NCBI RefSeq assembly: GCF_003054055.1 | Contig: NZ_QBKI01000008.1 | Span: 62,001-126,000, forward strand | Direction of reading: 5' to 3' | DNA length: 64,000 bases | Source: Pontibacter mucosus | GTDB lineage: Bacteria > Bacteroidota > Bacteroidia > Cytophagales > Hymenobacteraceae | In this document: piece by piece, positions 1-9,408 of the stretch | How the letters are laid out: every line of letters starts with the position of its first letter | Numbering within the stretch: the stretch's first letter is position 1 | Made by a program: the position numbers and the translations under genes | The notes under the pieces: generated by a model | Databases searched by the model: none | Told to the model about the DNA's origin: nothing | The model's input: only the letters and a program-made list of their open reading frames with translations

Positions 1-87
1 GTTGAAAGAAGCTTTGATGTGTACTTGGCCAGTAGGTTCAACAACTACAACACGCTTTTTAGCTTTATCTTTTCTTTTCTGAGCCAT
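1..87 (-). CDS. rpsK: 30S ribosomal protein S11, N-terminal fragment
   Basis: Only the first 29 codons lie in the window; the gene runs off the left edge. The reading starts [11 protein letters not shown] and continues with [17 protein letters not shown], the usual lysine-rich start and first beta strand of S11, which sits on the 30S platform. It follows rpsM by about 10 bases, as expected for the alpha operon (rpsM-rpsK-rpsD-rpoA-rplQ). The identification rests on a short stretch plus synteny. Confidence 0.85.
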   Translation of the reverse strand, partial: MAQKRKDKAKKRVVVVEPTGQVHIKASFN

Positions 88-97
88 GATCTAGTGA

Positions 98-475
98 TTA
101 TTTAGATGCCTTCTTCTTGTTAGCAACTGTCTTACGCTTACCTTTTCTCGTGCGAGAGTTGTTCTTAGTTCTTTGTCCGCGTACCGGCAGACCCTTACGA
201 TGTCTCAAACCACGGTAGCAACCAATGTCAAGAAGACGCTTAATGTGCAGCTGAACTTCGGATCTCAATACACCCTCCGTCTTGATTTCTGCAGCAATAA
301 TATTTCTAATTTCACCGGCCTCGTCCTCAGTCCAGTCTTTTACCTTTTTGTCAAGATCCACCCCGGCCTTTGTTAAGATATGTTTGGAAAGACTTCGACC
401 AATACCGAAAATATAGGTCAGCGCGATCTCTCCTCTCTTGTTATCCGGAATATCTACTCCTGCTAATCTAGCCAT
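98..475 (-). CDS. rpsM: 30S ribosomal protein S13
   Basis: This 125-residue protein is of normal length for S13, the head protein that contacts the P-site tRNA and L5 across the subunit interface. It begins [18 protein letters not shown], carries the helix-hairpin-helix segment [14 protein letters not shown], and ends in the very basic tail ([16 protein letters not shown] and beyond) that reaches toward tRNA. It lies between rpmJ and rpsK on the same strand with short spacers, so it is co-transcribed with the spc block upstream. Confidence 0.97.
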   Translation of the reverse strand: MARLAGVDIPDNKRGEIALTYIFGIGRSLSKHILTKAGVDLDKKVKDWTEDEAGEIRNIIAAEIKTEGVLRSEVQLHIKRLLDIGCYRGLRHRKGLPVRGQRTKNNSRTRKGKRKTVANKKKASK

Positions 476-484
476 AAAAATTAA

Positions 485-601
485 TTAACCTTGTCTTTGT
501 TTATATCTTGGATTTTTCTTGTTGATCACATAAAGCTTCCCCTTGCGGCGGATAACTTTACATTCAGCACTTCTCTTTTTTACTGATGCTTTGACTTTCA
601 T
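485..601 (-). CDS. rpmJ: 50S ribosomal protein L36, zinc-free form
   Basis: This is a 38-residue gene. Reading the minus strand gives [19 protein letters not shown] and then the end PRYKQRQG. The length and both ends match L36. The classical zinc ribbon (C-x2-C-x12-C-x4-H) is broken: only one cysteine remains (C14), and Ser, Asn and Tyr stand at the other three ligand positions. This is the C-minus form, which is usual in Bacteroidota as far as I know. It lies between infA and rpsM. Confidence 0.95.
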   Translation of the reverse strand: MKVKASVKKRSAECKVIRRKGKLYVINKKNPRYKQRQG

Positions 602-606
602 TGGAT

Positions 607-825
607 TTATTTATATCGGTAAACAATTCTGCCTTTAGTAAGATCGTAAGGAGACATTTCGAGCTTTACTTTGTCGCCAGGTAAAATCTTAATATAGTTC
701 ATGCGCATCTTACCTGAAATATGTGCGATAACCTGGTGTCCGTTTTCAAGTTCAACTCTGAACATTGCATTAGACAAGGCTTCTACAATAGTACCGTCTT
801 GCTCTATGGATGACTGTTTTGCCAT
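607..825 (-). CDS. infA: Translation initiation factor IF-1
   Basis: This 72-residue protein is a single S1-like OB fold. It binds the 30S A site during initiation together with IF-2 and IF-3. The start [20 protein letters not shown] and the core [20 protein letters not shown] are typical, and it ends GRIVYRYK. It is one base from the end of map and five bases from rpmJ, the standard secY-map-infA-rpmJ-rpsM order. Confidence 0.97.
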   Translation of the reverse strand: MAKQSSIEQDGTIVEALSNAMFRVELENGHQVIAHISGKMRMNYIKILPGDKVKLEMSPYDLTKGRIVYRYK

Positions 826-1602
826 TTATGATCTTTTGATAGCCTCTTCTATATAATCAAATGTTGTTAATATCTCCGCTTTGTCCTTGCGCACTACAAT
901 AGTATGCTCAAAATGCGCTGAGGGTTTATTATCTTTCGTGCGAATGGTCCATCCATCATCCTCCTGCACAATATGCCTGCTACCCAGATTTACCATAGGT
1001 TCAACGGCTATAACCAAACCATTCTGAAGCTTTATGCCCTGGCCTCTTCTACCATAGTTGGGCACCTCAGGTGCTTCATGCAGGTTGCGGCCAATACCGT
1101 GTCCCACCAATTCACGTACTACAGTAAAGTTGTTCTTTTCAGCATACTCCTGCACTGCAAAGCTTACATCACCCAGCCGGTTACCTGCTACAGCTTTTTC
1201 AAGAGCTAAATACAAGGACTCCTTTGTAACAGTTAAAAGCTTCTGTACTTCAGGCGAAACTTCACCTACAGCATGGGTGTATGCGCAATCACTATGGAAA
1301 CCATTCTTGTAAACTCCACAGTCAACAGAAATTATGTCTCCTTCGTTCAGAGCGTAGTTACTCGGCATCCCATGCACAACCACAGAGTTGACAGAGATGC
1401 ACAAGCTATAAGGGAAACCATTGTAATTCTTAAAGGAAGGTTTCCCCCCATTATCGCGAATAAACTCTTCAGCAACTTTGTCAAGCTGAAGAGTTGTAAT
1501 ACCGGGTTTTATAAGACGAGCAATTTCGCCATGTGCTTTGCTAAGTATCAAAGCACTCTGGCGAATTAACTCAATATCTTCTTCAGTTTTGTATAAAATC
1601 AT
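826..1602 (-). CDS. map: Type I methionine aminopeptidase
   Basis: The enzyme removes the N-terminal methionine from nascent proteins at the ribosome exit. The 258-residue protein has the pita-bread fold without an N-terminal extension. All five metal ligands are visible: D94 and D105 (ISVDCGVY and HSDCAY), H168 (VGHGIGR), E201 (VEPMV) and E232 (EHTIVV), plus H77 in the substrate pocket. It is packed between secY (3 bases away) and infA, so its dose follows translation capacity. Confidence 0.97.
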   Translation of the reverse strand: MILYKTEEDIELIRQSALILSKAHGEIARLIKPGITTLQLDKVAEEFIRDNGGKPSFKNYNGFPYSLCISVNSVVVHGMPSNYALNEGDIISVDCGVYKNGFHSDCAYTHAVGEVSPEVQKLLTVTKESLYLALEKAVAGNRLGDVSFAVQEYAEKNNFTVVRELVGHGIGRNLHEAPEVPNYGRRGQGIKLQNGLVIAVEPMVNLGSRHIVQEDDGWTIRTKDNKPSAHFEHTIVVRKDKAEILTTFDYIEEAIKRS

Positions 1603-1605
1603 GGA

Positions 1606-2922
1606 TTAAGAAACCATGGCAATATTCTCTGTTCTGCCTCTTAACTTACCTGACTTCATCATGCCATCGTAATGGCGCATCAGTAAGTAGCTTTCAACTT
1701 GCTTAAGAGTATCTAGTACTACACCAACCATGATTAGCAAAGAGGTTCCTCCAAAGAACTGAGAGAACTCCCTAGTTACACCGAATAGCATGGCGATAGC
1801 AGGGAATATAGCCACAAGTGCAAGGTAAATTGCCCCTGGTAAAGTTATCTTAGTTAAAATCGCATCGATATACTCAGAAGTAGCGCGTCCTGGTTTAACA
1901 CCGGGGATAAAGCCACCACTGCGCTTCAGGTCGTCTGCTATCTGATTTGGGTTAACACTGATTGCAGTATAAAAGTAAGTAAATACAAGTATCAACAGAC
2001 CAAATACGAGGTTATACTGCCAGGAAGTAAAGTCTGAAAACGTTGCACCAATATAGTTCGCTGTCTCGCTGGTATCTGCCCAAATAGAGGCAAGCATAGA
2101 TGGCAGGAACATTAAAGATTGTGCAAAAATGATTGGCATAACACCTGCCGCATTCACCTTCAGAGGTATAAACTGGCGCTGACCACTATAAAGGGAACTG
2201 GCACCTACCTGCTTGGCATACTGTACAGGGATTCTTCTCACTGCTTGCGTCAGCATAACAACTGACATCACAACCAGGAACAATACCACAAGTTCGAAGA
2301 TGAAAAGAAGAGCTCCGTCTAGTTGCTTGGAAGTAGCTTCGAAGAGAATAGCACCTGGAAAACGGCTGATAATACCAATCATAATCAGCATTGAAATACC
2401 GTTTCCAATACCTTTATCGGTAATCTTTTCACCAAGCCACATACAGAATACGGTTCCTGATGTAAGCACAATCATGGAGGTAATTGTGAACAACGTCTGA
2501 TTGATCACAATGGCCTCAGCATTAATCGTAGCCACAAACCCAACAGCCTGTGCAAGCGTAATCACAATGGTCAGAACGCGAGTGATCTGGTTGATTTTCT
2601 TTCTTCCAGACTCACCCTCCTTCTGCATCTTTTGGAAATATGGAACGGCAATGGTTAAAAGTTGCAGTACGATAGAAGCCGATATGTAAGGCATGATACC
2701 CAGTGCAAAGATAGATGCATTGCTAAACGCACCACCTAAGAACGTATCCAGCAGGCCGAAAATACCCTCAGTATTTGACTGCAGCTGACTAGGTTCAACG
2801 CCTGGCAAAACAACAAAAGAACCAAGTCTGAAAATTGCTATAAAGAAAAGAGTGTTGAAGATTCTAACCCTCAAGTCCTCAATAGCGAAAATGTTCTTTA
2901 ACGTTGTTATAAACTTCTTCAT
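1606..2922 (-). CDS. secY: Protein translocase channel subunit SecY
   Basis: SecY forms the membrane channel through which SecA-driven and co-translational export passes. The 438-residue protein has about ten hydrophobic segments, the SecY signature region around ILQLLTIAVPYFQKMQKEGE in the first third, and the conserved cytoplasmic loop with PNQIADDLKRSGGFIPG near residue 330. It starts directly after rplO (12 bases), as in the spc operon of most bacteria. Its partner SecE is encoded near 26.9 kb; no SecG gene is in the window. Confidence 0.97.
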   Translation of the reverse strand: MKKFITTLKNIFAIEDLRVRIFNTLFFIAIFRLGSFVVLPGVEPSQLQSNTEGIFGLLDTFLGGAFSNASIFALGIMPYISASIVLQLLTIAVPYFQKMQKEGESGRKKINQITRVLTIVITLAQAVGFVATINAEAIVINQTLFTITSMIVLTSGTVFCMWLGEKITDKGIGNGISMLIMIGIISRFPGAILFEATSKQLDGALLFIFELVVLFLVVMSVVMLTQAVRRIPVQYAKQVGASSLYSGQRQFIPLKVNAAGVMPIIFAQSLMFLPSMLASIWADTSETANYIGATFSDFTSWQYNLVFGLLILVFTYFYTAISVNPNQIADDLKRSGGFIPGVKPGRATSEYIDAILTKITLPGAIYLALVAIFPAIAMLFGVTREFSQFFGGTSLLIMVGVVLDTLKQVESYLLMRHYDGMMKSGKLRGRTENIAMVS

Positions 2923-2934
2923 ACTTTCTACTGA

Positions 2935-3381
2935 TTAAAGAGCAACTGTTTTACCGCCTGCGTTTTCTATTGATGATGTAGCAGTTACAGAGAAAGCATG
3001 AGCGTGTACTTCTACAGCCTTGTTCAACTCACCTCTGCCCAAAACCTTTACTTTATCATTCTTCTGAACCAGACCGTGTGCTCTGAAGAAATCAAAATTA
3101 ATTACTGTTTCGTTTGTAGACTCTGCCAGAGCCTGAATAACATCAAGGTTGATAGCTTTATACTCAACACGGTTGATGTTCTTAAAGCCATACTTAGGAA
3201 CTCGTCTCTGAAGCGGCATCTGGCCACCTTCGAAACCAGCCTTCTGTGAATAGCCGGAGCGTGATTTTGCTCCTTTGTGTCCACGGGTAGAAGTACCACC
3301 TCTACCTGAACCAGGACCTCTACCTATTCTTTTTCTGGCTTTAACAGAACCTTCTGCAGGTTTTAAAGAATGTAAGTACAT
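2935..3381 (-). CDS. rplO: 50S ribosomal protein L15
   Basis: This is a late-assembly 23S-binding protein of 148 residues. The N-terminal third is the glycine- and arginine-rich extension (RIGRGPGSGRGGTSTRGHKG), which threads into rRNA. The C-terminal globular part contains VKVLGRGELNKAVEVHAHAF. It begins two bases before the end of rpmD and precedes secY. Confidence 0.97.
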   Translation of the reverse strand: MYLHSLKPAEGSVKARKRIGRGPGSGRGGTSTRGHKGAKSRSGYSQKAGFEGGQMPLQRRVPKYGFKNINRVEYKAINLDVIQALAESTNETVINFDFFRAHGLVQKNDKVKVLGRGELNKAVEVHAHAFSVTATSSIENAGGKTVAL

Positions 3382-3383
3382 GA

Positions 3384-3563
3384 TTATTGTTCTTTAACTT
3401 CTACCAAATTGTGGACTTTTCTTACCATACCAGCAATCTGAGGAGTATACTCAACAGACACTGATTTATTTATCTTACCCAGACCCAAAGCCTTGATTGT
3501 CAGCTTCTGGTTGTTCGGTCTGTCGATAATGCTTTTAACCTGAGTTATAGTTACTTTAGCCAT
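3384..3563 (-). CDS. rpmD: 50S ribosomal protein L30
   Basis: This is a 59-residue gene read from the minus strand, starting MAKVTITQVKSIIDRPN and ending VRKVHNLVEVKEQ. Length, sequence and position between rpsE and rplO identify L30, the small ferredoxin-like protein bound near 5S and 23S rRNA. The start ATG follows the rpsE stop by five bases. Confidence 0.95.
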   Translation of the reverse strand: MAKVTITQVKSIIDRPNNQKLTIKALGLGKINKSVSVEYTPQIAGMVRKVHNLVEVKEQ

Positions 3564-3568
3564 CTCGT

Positions 3569-4087
3569 TTATCCGTTGAATACTTTCTGTAAGTTAACTC
3601 CTCTTTGCTGAGCTACCGCCAAAGGATCTCTCATCTTAGAAAGCGCGTCAAAAGTAGCCTTAACAACGTTGTGTGGGTTAGATGACCCTTTAGACTTACA
3701 AAGAACGTCCTTAATGCCGGCACTCTCCAAAACAGCACGCATTGCTCCACCGGCAATTACACCTGTACCTGCAGCTGCTGGCTTAACAAGTACAAAACCG
3801 CCGGAGAACTTACCTTCTTGAGCATGAGGCACAGTATTGTGATACAAAGGCACCTTCATCAGGTTTTTCTTAGCGTCATCAATACCTTTAGCAATCGCGT
3901 CAGTAACTTCGTTGGCTTTGCCCAGGCCGTAGCCCACAACCCCGTTTCCGTCACCTACTACCACGATAGCGGCGAAGCTAAATCTTCTACCACCTTTTAC
4001 AACCTTGGCTACACGATTAATGGCAACTACTCTTTCTTTAAGCTCAATTTCGCTTGCCTTTACGCTACGTATATTATTCTTCAACAT
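3569..4087 (-). CDS. rpsE: 30S ribosomal protein S5
   Basis: S5 helps decoding accuracy and mRNA entry at the 30S shoulder. The 172-residue protein shows the N-terminal double-stranded RNA-binding-like domain ([19 protein letters not shown], then [13 protein letters not shown]) and the C-terminal S5 domain ([20 protein letters not shown]). The loop where spectinomycin-resistance changes usually arise ([11 protein letters not shown]) looks wild-type. It follows rplR by five bases. Confidence 0.97.
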   Translation of the reverse strand: MLKNNIRSVKASEIELKERVVAINRVAKVVKGGRRFSFAAIVVVGDGNGVVGYGLGKANEVTDAIAKGIDDAKKNLMKVPLYHNTVPHAQEGKFSGGFVLVKPAAAGTGVIAGGAMRAVLESAGIKDVLCKSKGSSNPHNVVKATFDALSKMRDPLAVAQQRGVNLQKVFNG

Positions 4088-4092
4088 AATTT

Positions 4093-4440
4093 TTAGAATT
4101 TAAGGCCAGCTTCACGAGCGCCTTCTGCCAATGATTTTACTTTACCGTGATAAAGGTAACCGTTACGGTCGAATACCACCTGAGAAATACCTTTAGCAAG
4201 TGCTTGCTCAGCGATAGTAGCTCCTACTTTTCCTGCGGCTTCAACATTAGCTTTTGCATCATCAAATTTAACTGAAGAGGCAGCTGCCAGTGTCACACCA
4301 GTAGTATCATCGACTAACTGCGCGTAGATAGCTTTGTTGCTACGGAACACAGTCAGTCTTGGCCTTTCAGCGGTACCAGAAATTTTATTTCTGATACCTC
4401 TCTTAATTCTTAGTCTTCTGCTTATCTTATTAGTAGACAT
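4093..4440 (-). CDS. rplR: 50S ribosomal protein L18
   Basis: This is a 5S rRNA-binding protein of 115 residues in the central protuberance. It has the basic N terminus ([19 protein letters not shown]), the core [20 protein letters not shown] and the C-terminal end [18 protein letters not shown], all usual for the family. The gene sits between rplF and rpsE with short spacers. Confidence 0.97.
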   Translation of the reverse strand: MSTNKISRRLRIKRGIRNKISGTAERPRLTVFRSNKAIYAQLVDDTTGVTLAAASSVKFDDAKANVEAAGKVGATIAEQALAKGISQVVFDRNGYLYHGKVKSLAEGAREAGLKF

Positions 4441-4448
4441 GATGATGA

Positions 4449-5003
4449 TTATTTAGATGCTGTCTTACCAGCTTTTCTTCTAACAACTTCTCCAACAAAG
4501 CGGATACCTTTACCTTTGTAAGGCTCAACTTTACGCAGAGACCTGATCTTAGCAGCAACCTGCCCAAGAAGTTGCTTGTCATTTGACTCCAGCGTTACAA
4601 TCGGGTTTTTACCTTTCTCCGTAACAGCGGTAGCAGTTACTTCCTCTGGCAAACTCAAAAAAATGTTGTGAGAGTAACCTAAAGAAAGCTCTAAAACTTT
4701 ACCTTGAACAGTAGCCTTGAAACCTACACCAACAAGCTCTAGTTGCTCTTTATAACCCTGGCTAACGCCAACAACCATATTGTTGATGAGTGATCTGTAA
4801 AGACCGTGCATTGCTTTATGACGCTTCTGCTCAGTTGGACGCTCAATAACAATAGTGTTGTCGTCTTGTTTTACCAGGATGTCTTTATCAACAGCTGTAG
4901 AAAGCTCACCTTTAGGGCCTTTTACAGTAACAACATTATTATCACCGATGGTAACTTGTGTGTTGTTAGGCAGGGTGATTGGCAATTTTCCTATACGTGA
5001 CAT
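4449..5003 (-). CDS. rplF: 50S ribosomal protein L6
   Basis: L6 lies near the factor-binding site and the sarcin-ricin loop. The 184-residue protein has two copies of the L6 fold. It starts [17 protein letters not shown], carries the junction region [20 protein letters not shown], and has the C-terminal signature [20 protein letters not shown]. It lies between rpsH and rplR. Confidence 0.97.
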   Translation of the reverse strand: MSRIGKLPITLPNNTQVTIGDNNVVTVKGPKGELSTAVDKDILVKQDDNTIVIERPTEQKRHKAMHGLYRSLINNMVVGVSQGYKEQLELVGVGFKATVQGKVLELSLGYSHNIFLSLPEEVTATAVTEKGKNPIVTLESNDKQLLGQVAAKIRSLRKVEPYKGKGIRFVGEVVRRKAGKTASK

Positions 5004-5017
5004 TGTCTATCCTCCTA

Positions 5018-5416
5018 TTAATATACATAACATAACACCTCGCCACCTACGTTCAGTGACTTAGCCTCTTTATCTGTCATTACACCCTTAGATGTAGACA
5101 AAATGGCTACTCCAAGTCCGTTCAATACTCGTGGCATTGTTTCGGTGCCAGTGTACTTGCGCAGCCCTGGCTTACTCACCCTTTCCAGTTTCACAATAGC
5201 AGACTGCTTAGTGTTAGGGTTATATTTCAGAGCTATCTTAATCGTTCCTTGCACGCCAGAGTCATCAAATTTATAACTTTGGATATACCCTTTGTCGTAC
5301 AATACTTTAGTGATCTCTTGTTTAATCTTGCTAGATGGTATCTCAACTATTCTGTGGTTAGCCTTGATGGCGTTACGCACCCTAGTTAAATAATCTGCTA
5401 TTGGATCTGTGTTCAT
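5018..5416 (-). CDS. rpsH: 30S ribosomal protein S8
   Basis: S8 is a central-domain 16S rRNA-binding protein of 132 residues and, in other bacteria, the translational repressor of the spc operon. The start MNTDPIADYLTRVRNAIKAN and the C-terminal signature LGVAILSTSKGVMTDKEAKS are canonical. It is separated from rpsN by about 90 bases, the largest gap inside this operon. A candidate promoter and a small hairpin sit in that gap (see 5417-5507). Confidence 0.97.
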   Translation of the reverse strand: MNTDPIADYLTRVRNAIKANHRIVEIPSSKIKQEITKVLYDKGYIQSYKFDDSGVQGTIKIALKYNPNTKQSAIVKLERVSKPGLRKYTGTETMPRVLNGLGVAILSTSKGVMTDKEAKSLNVGGEVLCYVY

Positions 5417-5507
5417 TATGAATGAATATAATAATGAATGCTTTATCTAAGCGAGGGGCAAAGATAATAATATCTTTTGAAAGATTCCTGCAGGGAATCC
5501 CAAAAAA
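5417..5507 (-). promoter_or_regulatory. Leader-like gap between rpsN and rpsH with a -7-type box
   Basis: All other spacers in this operon are only a few bases; this one is about 90. Read on the minus strand, a small hairpin (GATTCC/GGAATC, near 5487-5503) is followed by TATCTTTG (5459-5466), an exact match to the Bacteroidota -7 box TAnnTTTG. No convincing TTTG lies 19-21 bases upstream. An internal promoter, an attenuator or an S8-binding regulatory site are all possible; none is proven. Confidence 0.35.
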
Positions 5508-5777
5508 TTACCAGCTCGCTTTTGTTACACCAGGAATTTTACCAGCCGATGCTAACTCTCTGAAAGTTACACGAGAAATACCAAACTTTCTCATATACCC
5601 TCTTGGTCTTCCGGTTAGTTTGCAACGGTTGTGCAGTCTAACCGGGGATGCGTTACGAGGCAATTTATCAAGTGCCTCGTAGTCACCTTTAGCCTTCAGC
5701 TCGGCTCTTTTTGCAGCATATTTTGCTACAAGTTTCTCTCTTTTAAGCTCTCTTGCTTTTACTGATTCTCTTGCCAT
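5508..5777 (-). CDS. rpsN: 30S ribosomal protein S14, long zinc-free type
   Basis: This is an 89-residue S14 of the long, C-minus class: the CxxC...CxxC ribbon of the short form is absent and a single Cys remains in [17 protein letters not shown]. It starts [16 protein letters not shown] and ends [15 protein letters not shown] ([18 protein letters not shown]). S14 assembles late into the 30S head. The gene starts two bases after rplE ends. Confidence 0.96.
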   Translation of the reverse strand: MARESVKARELKREKLVAKYAAKRAELKAKGDYEALDKLPRNASPVRLHNRCKLTGRPRGYMRKFGISRVTFRELASAGKIPGVTKASW

Positions 5778-5779
5778 GG

Positions 5780-6334
5780 TTATTTCTTGATATTGGCGAA
5801 TGGCATTCCGAACGCTTTCAGCAGCTCGTAGCTCTCTTCGTCAGTTTTAGCCGTTGTAACAAAAGTGATGTCCATACCTGAAATAGCTTTGATCTTGTCA
5901 ATGCTAATCTCTGGGAAGATGATTTGCTCCTTAACCCCCATGGTGTAATTACCACGGCCGTCGAATCCTTTGTCACTGATTCCTCTAAAGTCACGCACGC
6001 GTGGAAGAGCAATGGTTACGAGGCGATCAAGAAACTCATACATTCTCTCACCACGCAAGGTAACACGAGCACCAATAGGCATTCCCTCACGAAGTTTGAA
6101 GTTTGAAACAGACTTCTTCGCAATTGTTGGAACAGCCTTTTGACCAGAGATGATTGAAAGCTCTTCTACCCCAATATCAACCAACTTCTTATCGGCTACA
6201 GCAGCACCAATACCTTTACTGATGGATATCTTGGTGATCTTAGGCACCTGCATCACGTTCTTGTACTGGAACTTTTCTTTCAAGGCAGGCACTACCTCGT
6301 TATAATATTTCTCTTTTAATCTTGCAGTTGCCAT
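5780..6334 (-). CDS. rplE: 50S ribosomal protein L5
   Basis: L5 binds 5S rRNA and contacts S13 and the P-site tRNA. The 184-residue protein carries [19 protein letters not shown] near the N terminus, the segment [20 protein letters not shown], and the signature [20 protein letters not shown] near residue 90. Length and order (rplX-rplE-rpsN) are standard. Confidence 0.97.
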   Translation of the reverse strand: MATARLKEKYYNEVVPALKEKFQYKNVMQVPKITKISISKGIGAAVADKKLVDIGVEELSIISGQKAVPTIAKKSVSNFKLREGMPIGARVTLRGERMYEFLDRLVTIALPRVRDFRGISDKGFDGRGNYTMGVKEQIIFPEISIDKIKAISGMDITFVTTAKTDEESYELLKAFGMPFANIKK

Positions 6335-6335
6335 G

Positions 6336-6659
6336 TTAGATTACCTCTCCTGTCTTTTTAGAATAACGCTCTGTTTTACCTTCGCTGTTTTTTCTCCTAG
6401 CAGTCTTAGTAGCTTCACCAGTCTTAGGGTCAACTAGCATCACGTTGCTGGCATGAATAGGAGCTTCTACTTTTTTGATACCGCCTTGAGGATTCTGGGC
6501 GCTAGGCTTCTGGTGCTTTGTCACCAGGTTAAGGCCCTCAATCGTCACTTTCTGCTTATCTGTATCAACAGCTATGATGCGGCCTGATTTACCGCGCTCG
6601 TCACCGGCTATTACTTTAACTGTATCGCCAGTCTTTACATGAAGTTTTTTCTTATTCAT
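6336..6659 (-). CDS. rplX: 50S ribosomal protein L24
   Basis: L24 is an assembly initiator of 107 residues that binds the 5' end of 23S rRNA. The KOW motif is at the start ([20 protein letters not shown]), followed by [20 protein letters not shown]. It lies between rplN and rplE, one base from rplE. Confidence 0.97.
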   Translation of the reverse strand: MNKKKLHVKTGDTVKVIAGDERGKSGRIIAVDTDKQKVTIEGLNLVTKHQKPSAQNPQGGIKKVEAPIHASNVMLVDPKTGEATKTARRKNSEGKTERYSKKTGEVI

Positions 6660-6677
6660 TTTAATCTGAATTTGTAG

Positions 6678-7046
6678 TTATAGAACTTCAGGAGCTAACG
6701 AAACAATTTTCATGAATTGCTTTTCACGAAGTTCACGGGCTACCGGTCCAAAGATACGTGTACCGCGTGGTTCGTTGTTGGCATTCAGAAGAACAGCAGC
6801 ATTGTCGTCGAAACGGATATACGAGCCGTCTTTTCTTCTAATCTCTTTCTTAGTTCTTACAATAACTGCTTTTGTAACAGTTCCTTTTTTAACGTTACCA
6901 GAAGAAAGGGCAGACTTCACTGTTACAACAATTCTATCACCAACAGAGGCGTACTTCTTGCCAGTACCGCCTAACACACGGATGCAAAGTACTTCTTTTG
7001 CACCGCTGTTGTCAGCTACATTTAGTCTAGATTCCTGCTGTATCAT
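6678..7046 (-). CDS. rplN: 50S ribosomal protein L14
   Basis: This 122-residue interface protein forms bridge B8 with 16S rRNA. It begins [20 protein letters not shown], has the basic strand [20 protein letters not shown], and ends [20 protein letters not shown] plus a short hydrophobic tail. It is one base from rpsQ upstream. Confidence 0.98.
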   Translation of the reverse strand: MIQQESRLNVADNSGAKEVLCIRVLGGTGKKYASVGDRIVVTVKSALSSGNVKKGTVTKAVIVRTKKEIRRKDGSYIRFDDNAAVLLNANNEPRGTRIFGPVARELREKQFMKIVSLAPEVL

Positions 7047-7047
7047 C

Positions 7048-7302
7048 TTACTTAGCCCTTTCTATAATTTCTACTAAACGCCATTTCTTGTTCTTGCTGA
7101 GCGGACGAGTCTCCTGAATACGTACAGTATCACCGATGTTGCATTCATTCTTTTCGTCGTGAGCCATGAACTTGGTAGACTTGCTAACAAACTTACCGTA
7201 CATAGGGTGCTTCATTTTGCTTTCCACCAGCACAGTAATAGACTTGTCCATTTTATTGCTAACAACCTTGCCGCTTCTTTCTTTTCTTAGGTTTCTCTCC
7301 AT
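7048..7302 (-). CDS. rpsQ: 30S ribosomal protein S17
   Basis: This is an 84-residue OB-fold protein. I start it at the ATG giving [15 protein letters not shown] rather than four codons upstream (MIQI), because family members start here and the shorter form clears the rpmC stop comfortably. The core [20 protein letters not shown] and [20 protein letters not shown] are canonical. It is a primary 16S-binding protein in the 30S body. Confidence 0.96.
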   Translation of the reverse strand: MERNLRKERSGKVVSNKMDKSITVLVESKMKHPMYGKFVSKSTKFMAHDEKNECNIGDTVRIQETRPLSKNKKWRLVEIIERAK

Positions 7303-7316
7303 GATCTGAATCAATA

Positions 7317-7517
7317 TTAAGAGTTCGCTTCTATTTCACGACGACGAACCTCAGTGCTCAGTCTGGCAATAAGTCGCTTCGTCTCGCGGATCTTCATTGG
7401 GTTCTCCAGTGGAGATATAGCATGTGCAAAACGCATGTTTTGCAAGTTAGCCTTCTCAGTGTTAAGCTTCTCTTGCAGATCCTCTGCAGACAAAGCCGTT
7501 ATCTCTGAATTTTTCAT
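7317..7517 (-). CDS. rpmC: 50S ribosomal protein L29
   Basis: This is a two-helix protein of 66 residues at the exit tunnel. I chose the ATG for [15 protein letters not shown]; the earlier ATG would overlap the end of rplP. The family signature [20 protein letters not shown] is present near residue 38. It lies immediately downstream of rplP in the usual rplP-rpmC-rpsQ order. Confidence 0.95.
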   Translation of the reverse strand: MKNSEITALSAEDLQEKLNTEKANLQNMRFAHAISPLENPMKIRETKRLIARLSTEVRRREIEANS

Positions 7518-7518
7518 T

Positions 7519-7941
7519 TTATTTCTCAACGTAATCTCTACGTACTACAAACTTTGTTTTTACCGGTAGTTTCTGAGCTGCAAGTCTTAATGACTCTTTT
7601 GCTACTTCCAGAGGTACACCATCTGATTCAAACATGATAGTGCCGGGCTTAACTACTGCTACCCAATATTCAGGAGAACCTTTACCCTTACCCATACGCA
7701 CCTCAGCAGGCTTCTTCGTAACAGGCTTATCAGGGAAGATGCGGATCCAAACTTGGCCTTCACGTTTCATGGCTCTTGTCATGGCGATACGCGCGGCCTC
7801 AATTTGGCGTGAGGTGATCCAAGTTGACTCAAGTGATTTGATGGCAAAAGAACCAAACGCAATAGAACTGCCTCTATGAGCAAGCCCTTTCACGCGGCCT
7901 TTATGCATTTTTCTATATTTAGTCCTTCTAGGCTGTAACAT
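7519..7941 (-). CDS. rplP: 50S ribosomal protein L16
   Basis: L16 helps position tRNA at the A site. The 140-residue protein starts [20 protein letters not shown] and includes [20 protein letters not shown] and the signature region [20 protein letters not shown]. The arginine-glycine loop that reaches the peptidyl-transferase centre is intact. It follows rpsC by about 30 bases. Confidence 0.97.
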   Translation of the reverse strand: MLQPRRTKYRKMHKGRVKGLAHRGSSIAFGSFAIKSLESTWITSRQIEAARIAMTRAMKREGQVWIRIFPDKPVTKKPAEVRMGKGKGSPEYWVAVVKPGTIMFESDGVPLEVAKESLRLAAQKLPVKTKFVVRRDYVEK

Positions 7942-7970
7942 TTTCTAAAACTTATAATGTTAACACTTAA

Positions 7971-8726
7971 TTATTGACGACGCTTGCGCTTAGGAGCTCC
8001 TTCGCCCTTCTTGTTGCGACGCTCGCCGCCACCACGTCTGTCACCAGAGGCTGCACCAGGTCCTTTGGTCTCAAGGCCAGCGTTCGGAGTAAGATCTTTC
8101 TTACCATAAACCTCGCCTCTGAAGATCCAAACCTTGATACCTAGTTTGCCATACACTGTCTGTGCTTCTGAAAGTGCATAATCGATATCTGCACGCAAAG
8201 TATGAAGTGGAGTTCTTCCTTCTTTGTAGTGCTCAGTTCTAGCCATTTCAGCACCCCCTAGACGACCGGAAACCTGCACCTTGATACCTTCAGCACCTAC
8301 ACGTAGTGCAGAAGCAATAGCTTGCTTCATGGCACGACGGAAAGAGATACGGGCCTGCAACTGCTGAGCGATAGACTCGCCTACAAGTTTTGCATCAAGC
8401 TCTGGACGCTTAATCTCAAAGATATTGATTTGGATATCTTTGTTCGTAAGCTTCTTGAGCTCCTCCTTAATTTTATCTACTTCCTGTCCACCTTTACCAA
8501 TTACAACACCAGGTCTTGCCGTGTTGATTGTAATGGTAATGCGCTTAAGTGTTCTTTCAATTATAATTTTAGAAATACCGCCTTTAGGAATCCGGGCAAG
8601 TATATATTTTCTAATTTTCTCGTCCTCGATCAGCTTCTCAGCGAAATCTTTGCCGCCATACCAGTTAGAATCCCAACCTTTGATAACACCTAGTCGAAAA
8701 CCTATCGGATTAACTTTCTGTCCCAT
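7971..8726 (-). CDS. rpsC: 30S ribosomal protein S3
   Basis: S3 lines the mRNA entry tunnel and helps helicase activity. The 251-residue protein has the N-terminal region [20 protein letters not shown], a KH domain with [18 protein letters not shown] (around 75-90), and the C-terminal domain signature [20 protein letters not shown]. The last 35 residues are a Gly/Arg/Lys-rich tail ([18 protein letters not shown]), longer than in E. coli. It is preceded by rplV. Confidence 0.97.
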   Translation of the reverse strand: MGQKVNPIGFRLGVIKGWDSNWYGGKDFAEKLIEDEKIRKYILARIPKGGISKIIIERTLKRITITINTARPGVVIGKGGQEVDKIKEELKKLTNKDIQINIFEIKRPELDAKLVGESIAQQLQARISFRRAMKQAIASALRVGAEGIKVQVSGRLGGAEMARTEHYKEGRTPLHTLRADIDYALSEAQTVYGKLGIKVWIFRGEVYGKKDLTPNAGLETKGPGAASGDRRGGGERRNKKGEGAPKRKRRQ

Positions 8727-8731
8727 AATTC

Positions 8732-9124
8732 TTACTTGTTGGCTTTTTTAGATTTCTTAGACTGTTGCTCTAGCTGCTCCTCTGTCATACTATCAATTAC
8801 CAGTGTCACATGATTAGAACGCTTGCGAATTCTGTAACCACGGCCCTGAGGAGCAGGACGAAGACGCTTCAGCATTTTACCTTCATCAACAAAAATAGTC
8901 TTGATGTAAAGGTTTGCCTCTTCGATGCGGGCATCCTCATTTTTCTGCTGCCAGTTTGCTAACGCTGAAAGAACAAGCTTCTCAACTTTGGCTGCACCAG
9001 CATTGGCTTCGAACTTCAGAATACCAAGGGCTCTTGATACACTCTTTCCGCGTACCAGGTCCGCTACCATTCTCATCTTGCGAGGAGAGGTAGGAACATT
9101 TCTAAGTTTTGCTACTGCTTCCAT
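8732..9124 (-). CDS. rplV: 50S ribosomal protein L22
   Basis: L22 lines the exit tunnel; its beta hairpin is where some macrolide-resistance changes arise. The 130-residue protein shows [20 protein letters not shown] at the start and [20 protein letters not shown] in the hairpin, which looks ordinary. A lysine- and glutamine-rich C-terminal extension of about 20 residues follows. It is flanked by rpsS and rpsC. Confidence 0.97.
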   Translation of the reverse strand: MEAVAKLRNVPTSPRKMRMVADLVRGKSVSRALGILKFEANAGAAKVEKLVLSALANWQQKNEDARIEEANLYIKTIFVDEGKMLKRLRPAPQGRGYRIRKRSNHVTLVIDSMTEEQLEQQSKKSKKANK

Positions 9125-9126
9125 TA

Positions 9127-9405
9127 TTAACGCTTGCCTTTATCTTTCTTAGCAATATGACCTCTAAAGTTTCTAGTCGGAGCAAATTCACCTAGTTTGT
9201 GACCAACCATGTTCTCAGTTACATATACTGGGATGAACTTATTTCCATTATGAACTGCAAAAGTATGACCTACAAAATCGGGGGAAATCATAGACCGACG
9301 AGACCAGGTTTTGATAACAGACTTTTTGCCTGCCTCGTTCATTACAGTCACTTTCTTCTCGAGCCTAAAGTCAATATAAGGCCCTTTTTTTAATGATCTA
9401 GCCAT
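9127..9405 (-). CDS. rpsS: 30S ribosomal protein S19
   Basis: This 92-residue head protein pairs with S13. It starts [20 protein letters not shown], contains the signature [20 protein letters not shown], and ends in the basic [10 protein letters not shown] tail. It is three bases from rplV and four from rplB. Confidence 0.97.
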   Translation of the reverse strand: MARSLKKGPYIDFRLEKKVTVMNEAGKKSVIKTWSRRSMISPDFVGHTFAVHNGNKFIPVYVTENMVGHKLGEFAPTRNFRGHIAKKDKGKR

Positions 9406-9408
9406 TTA

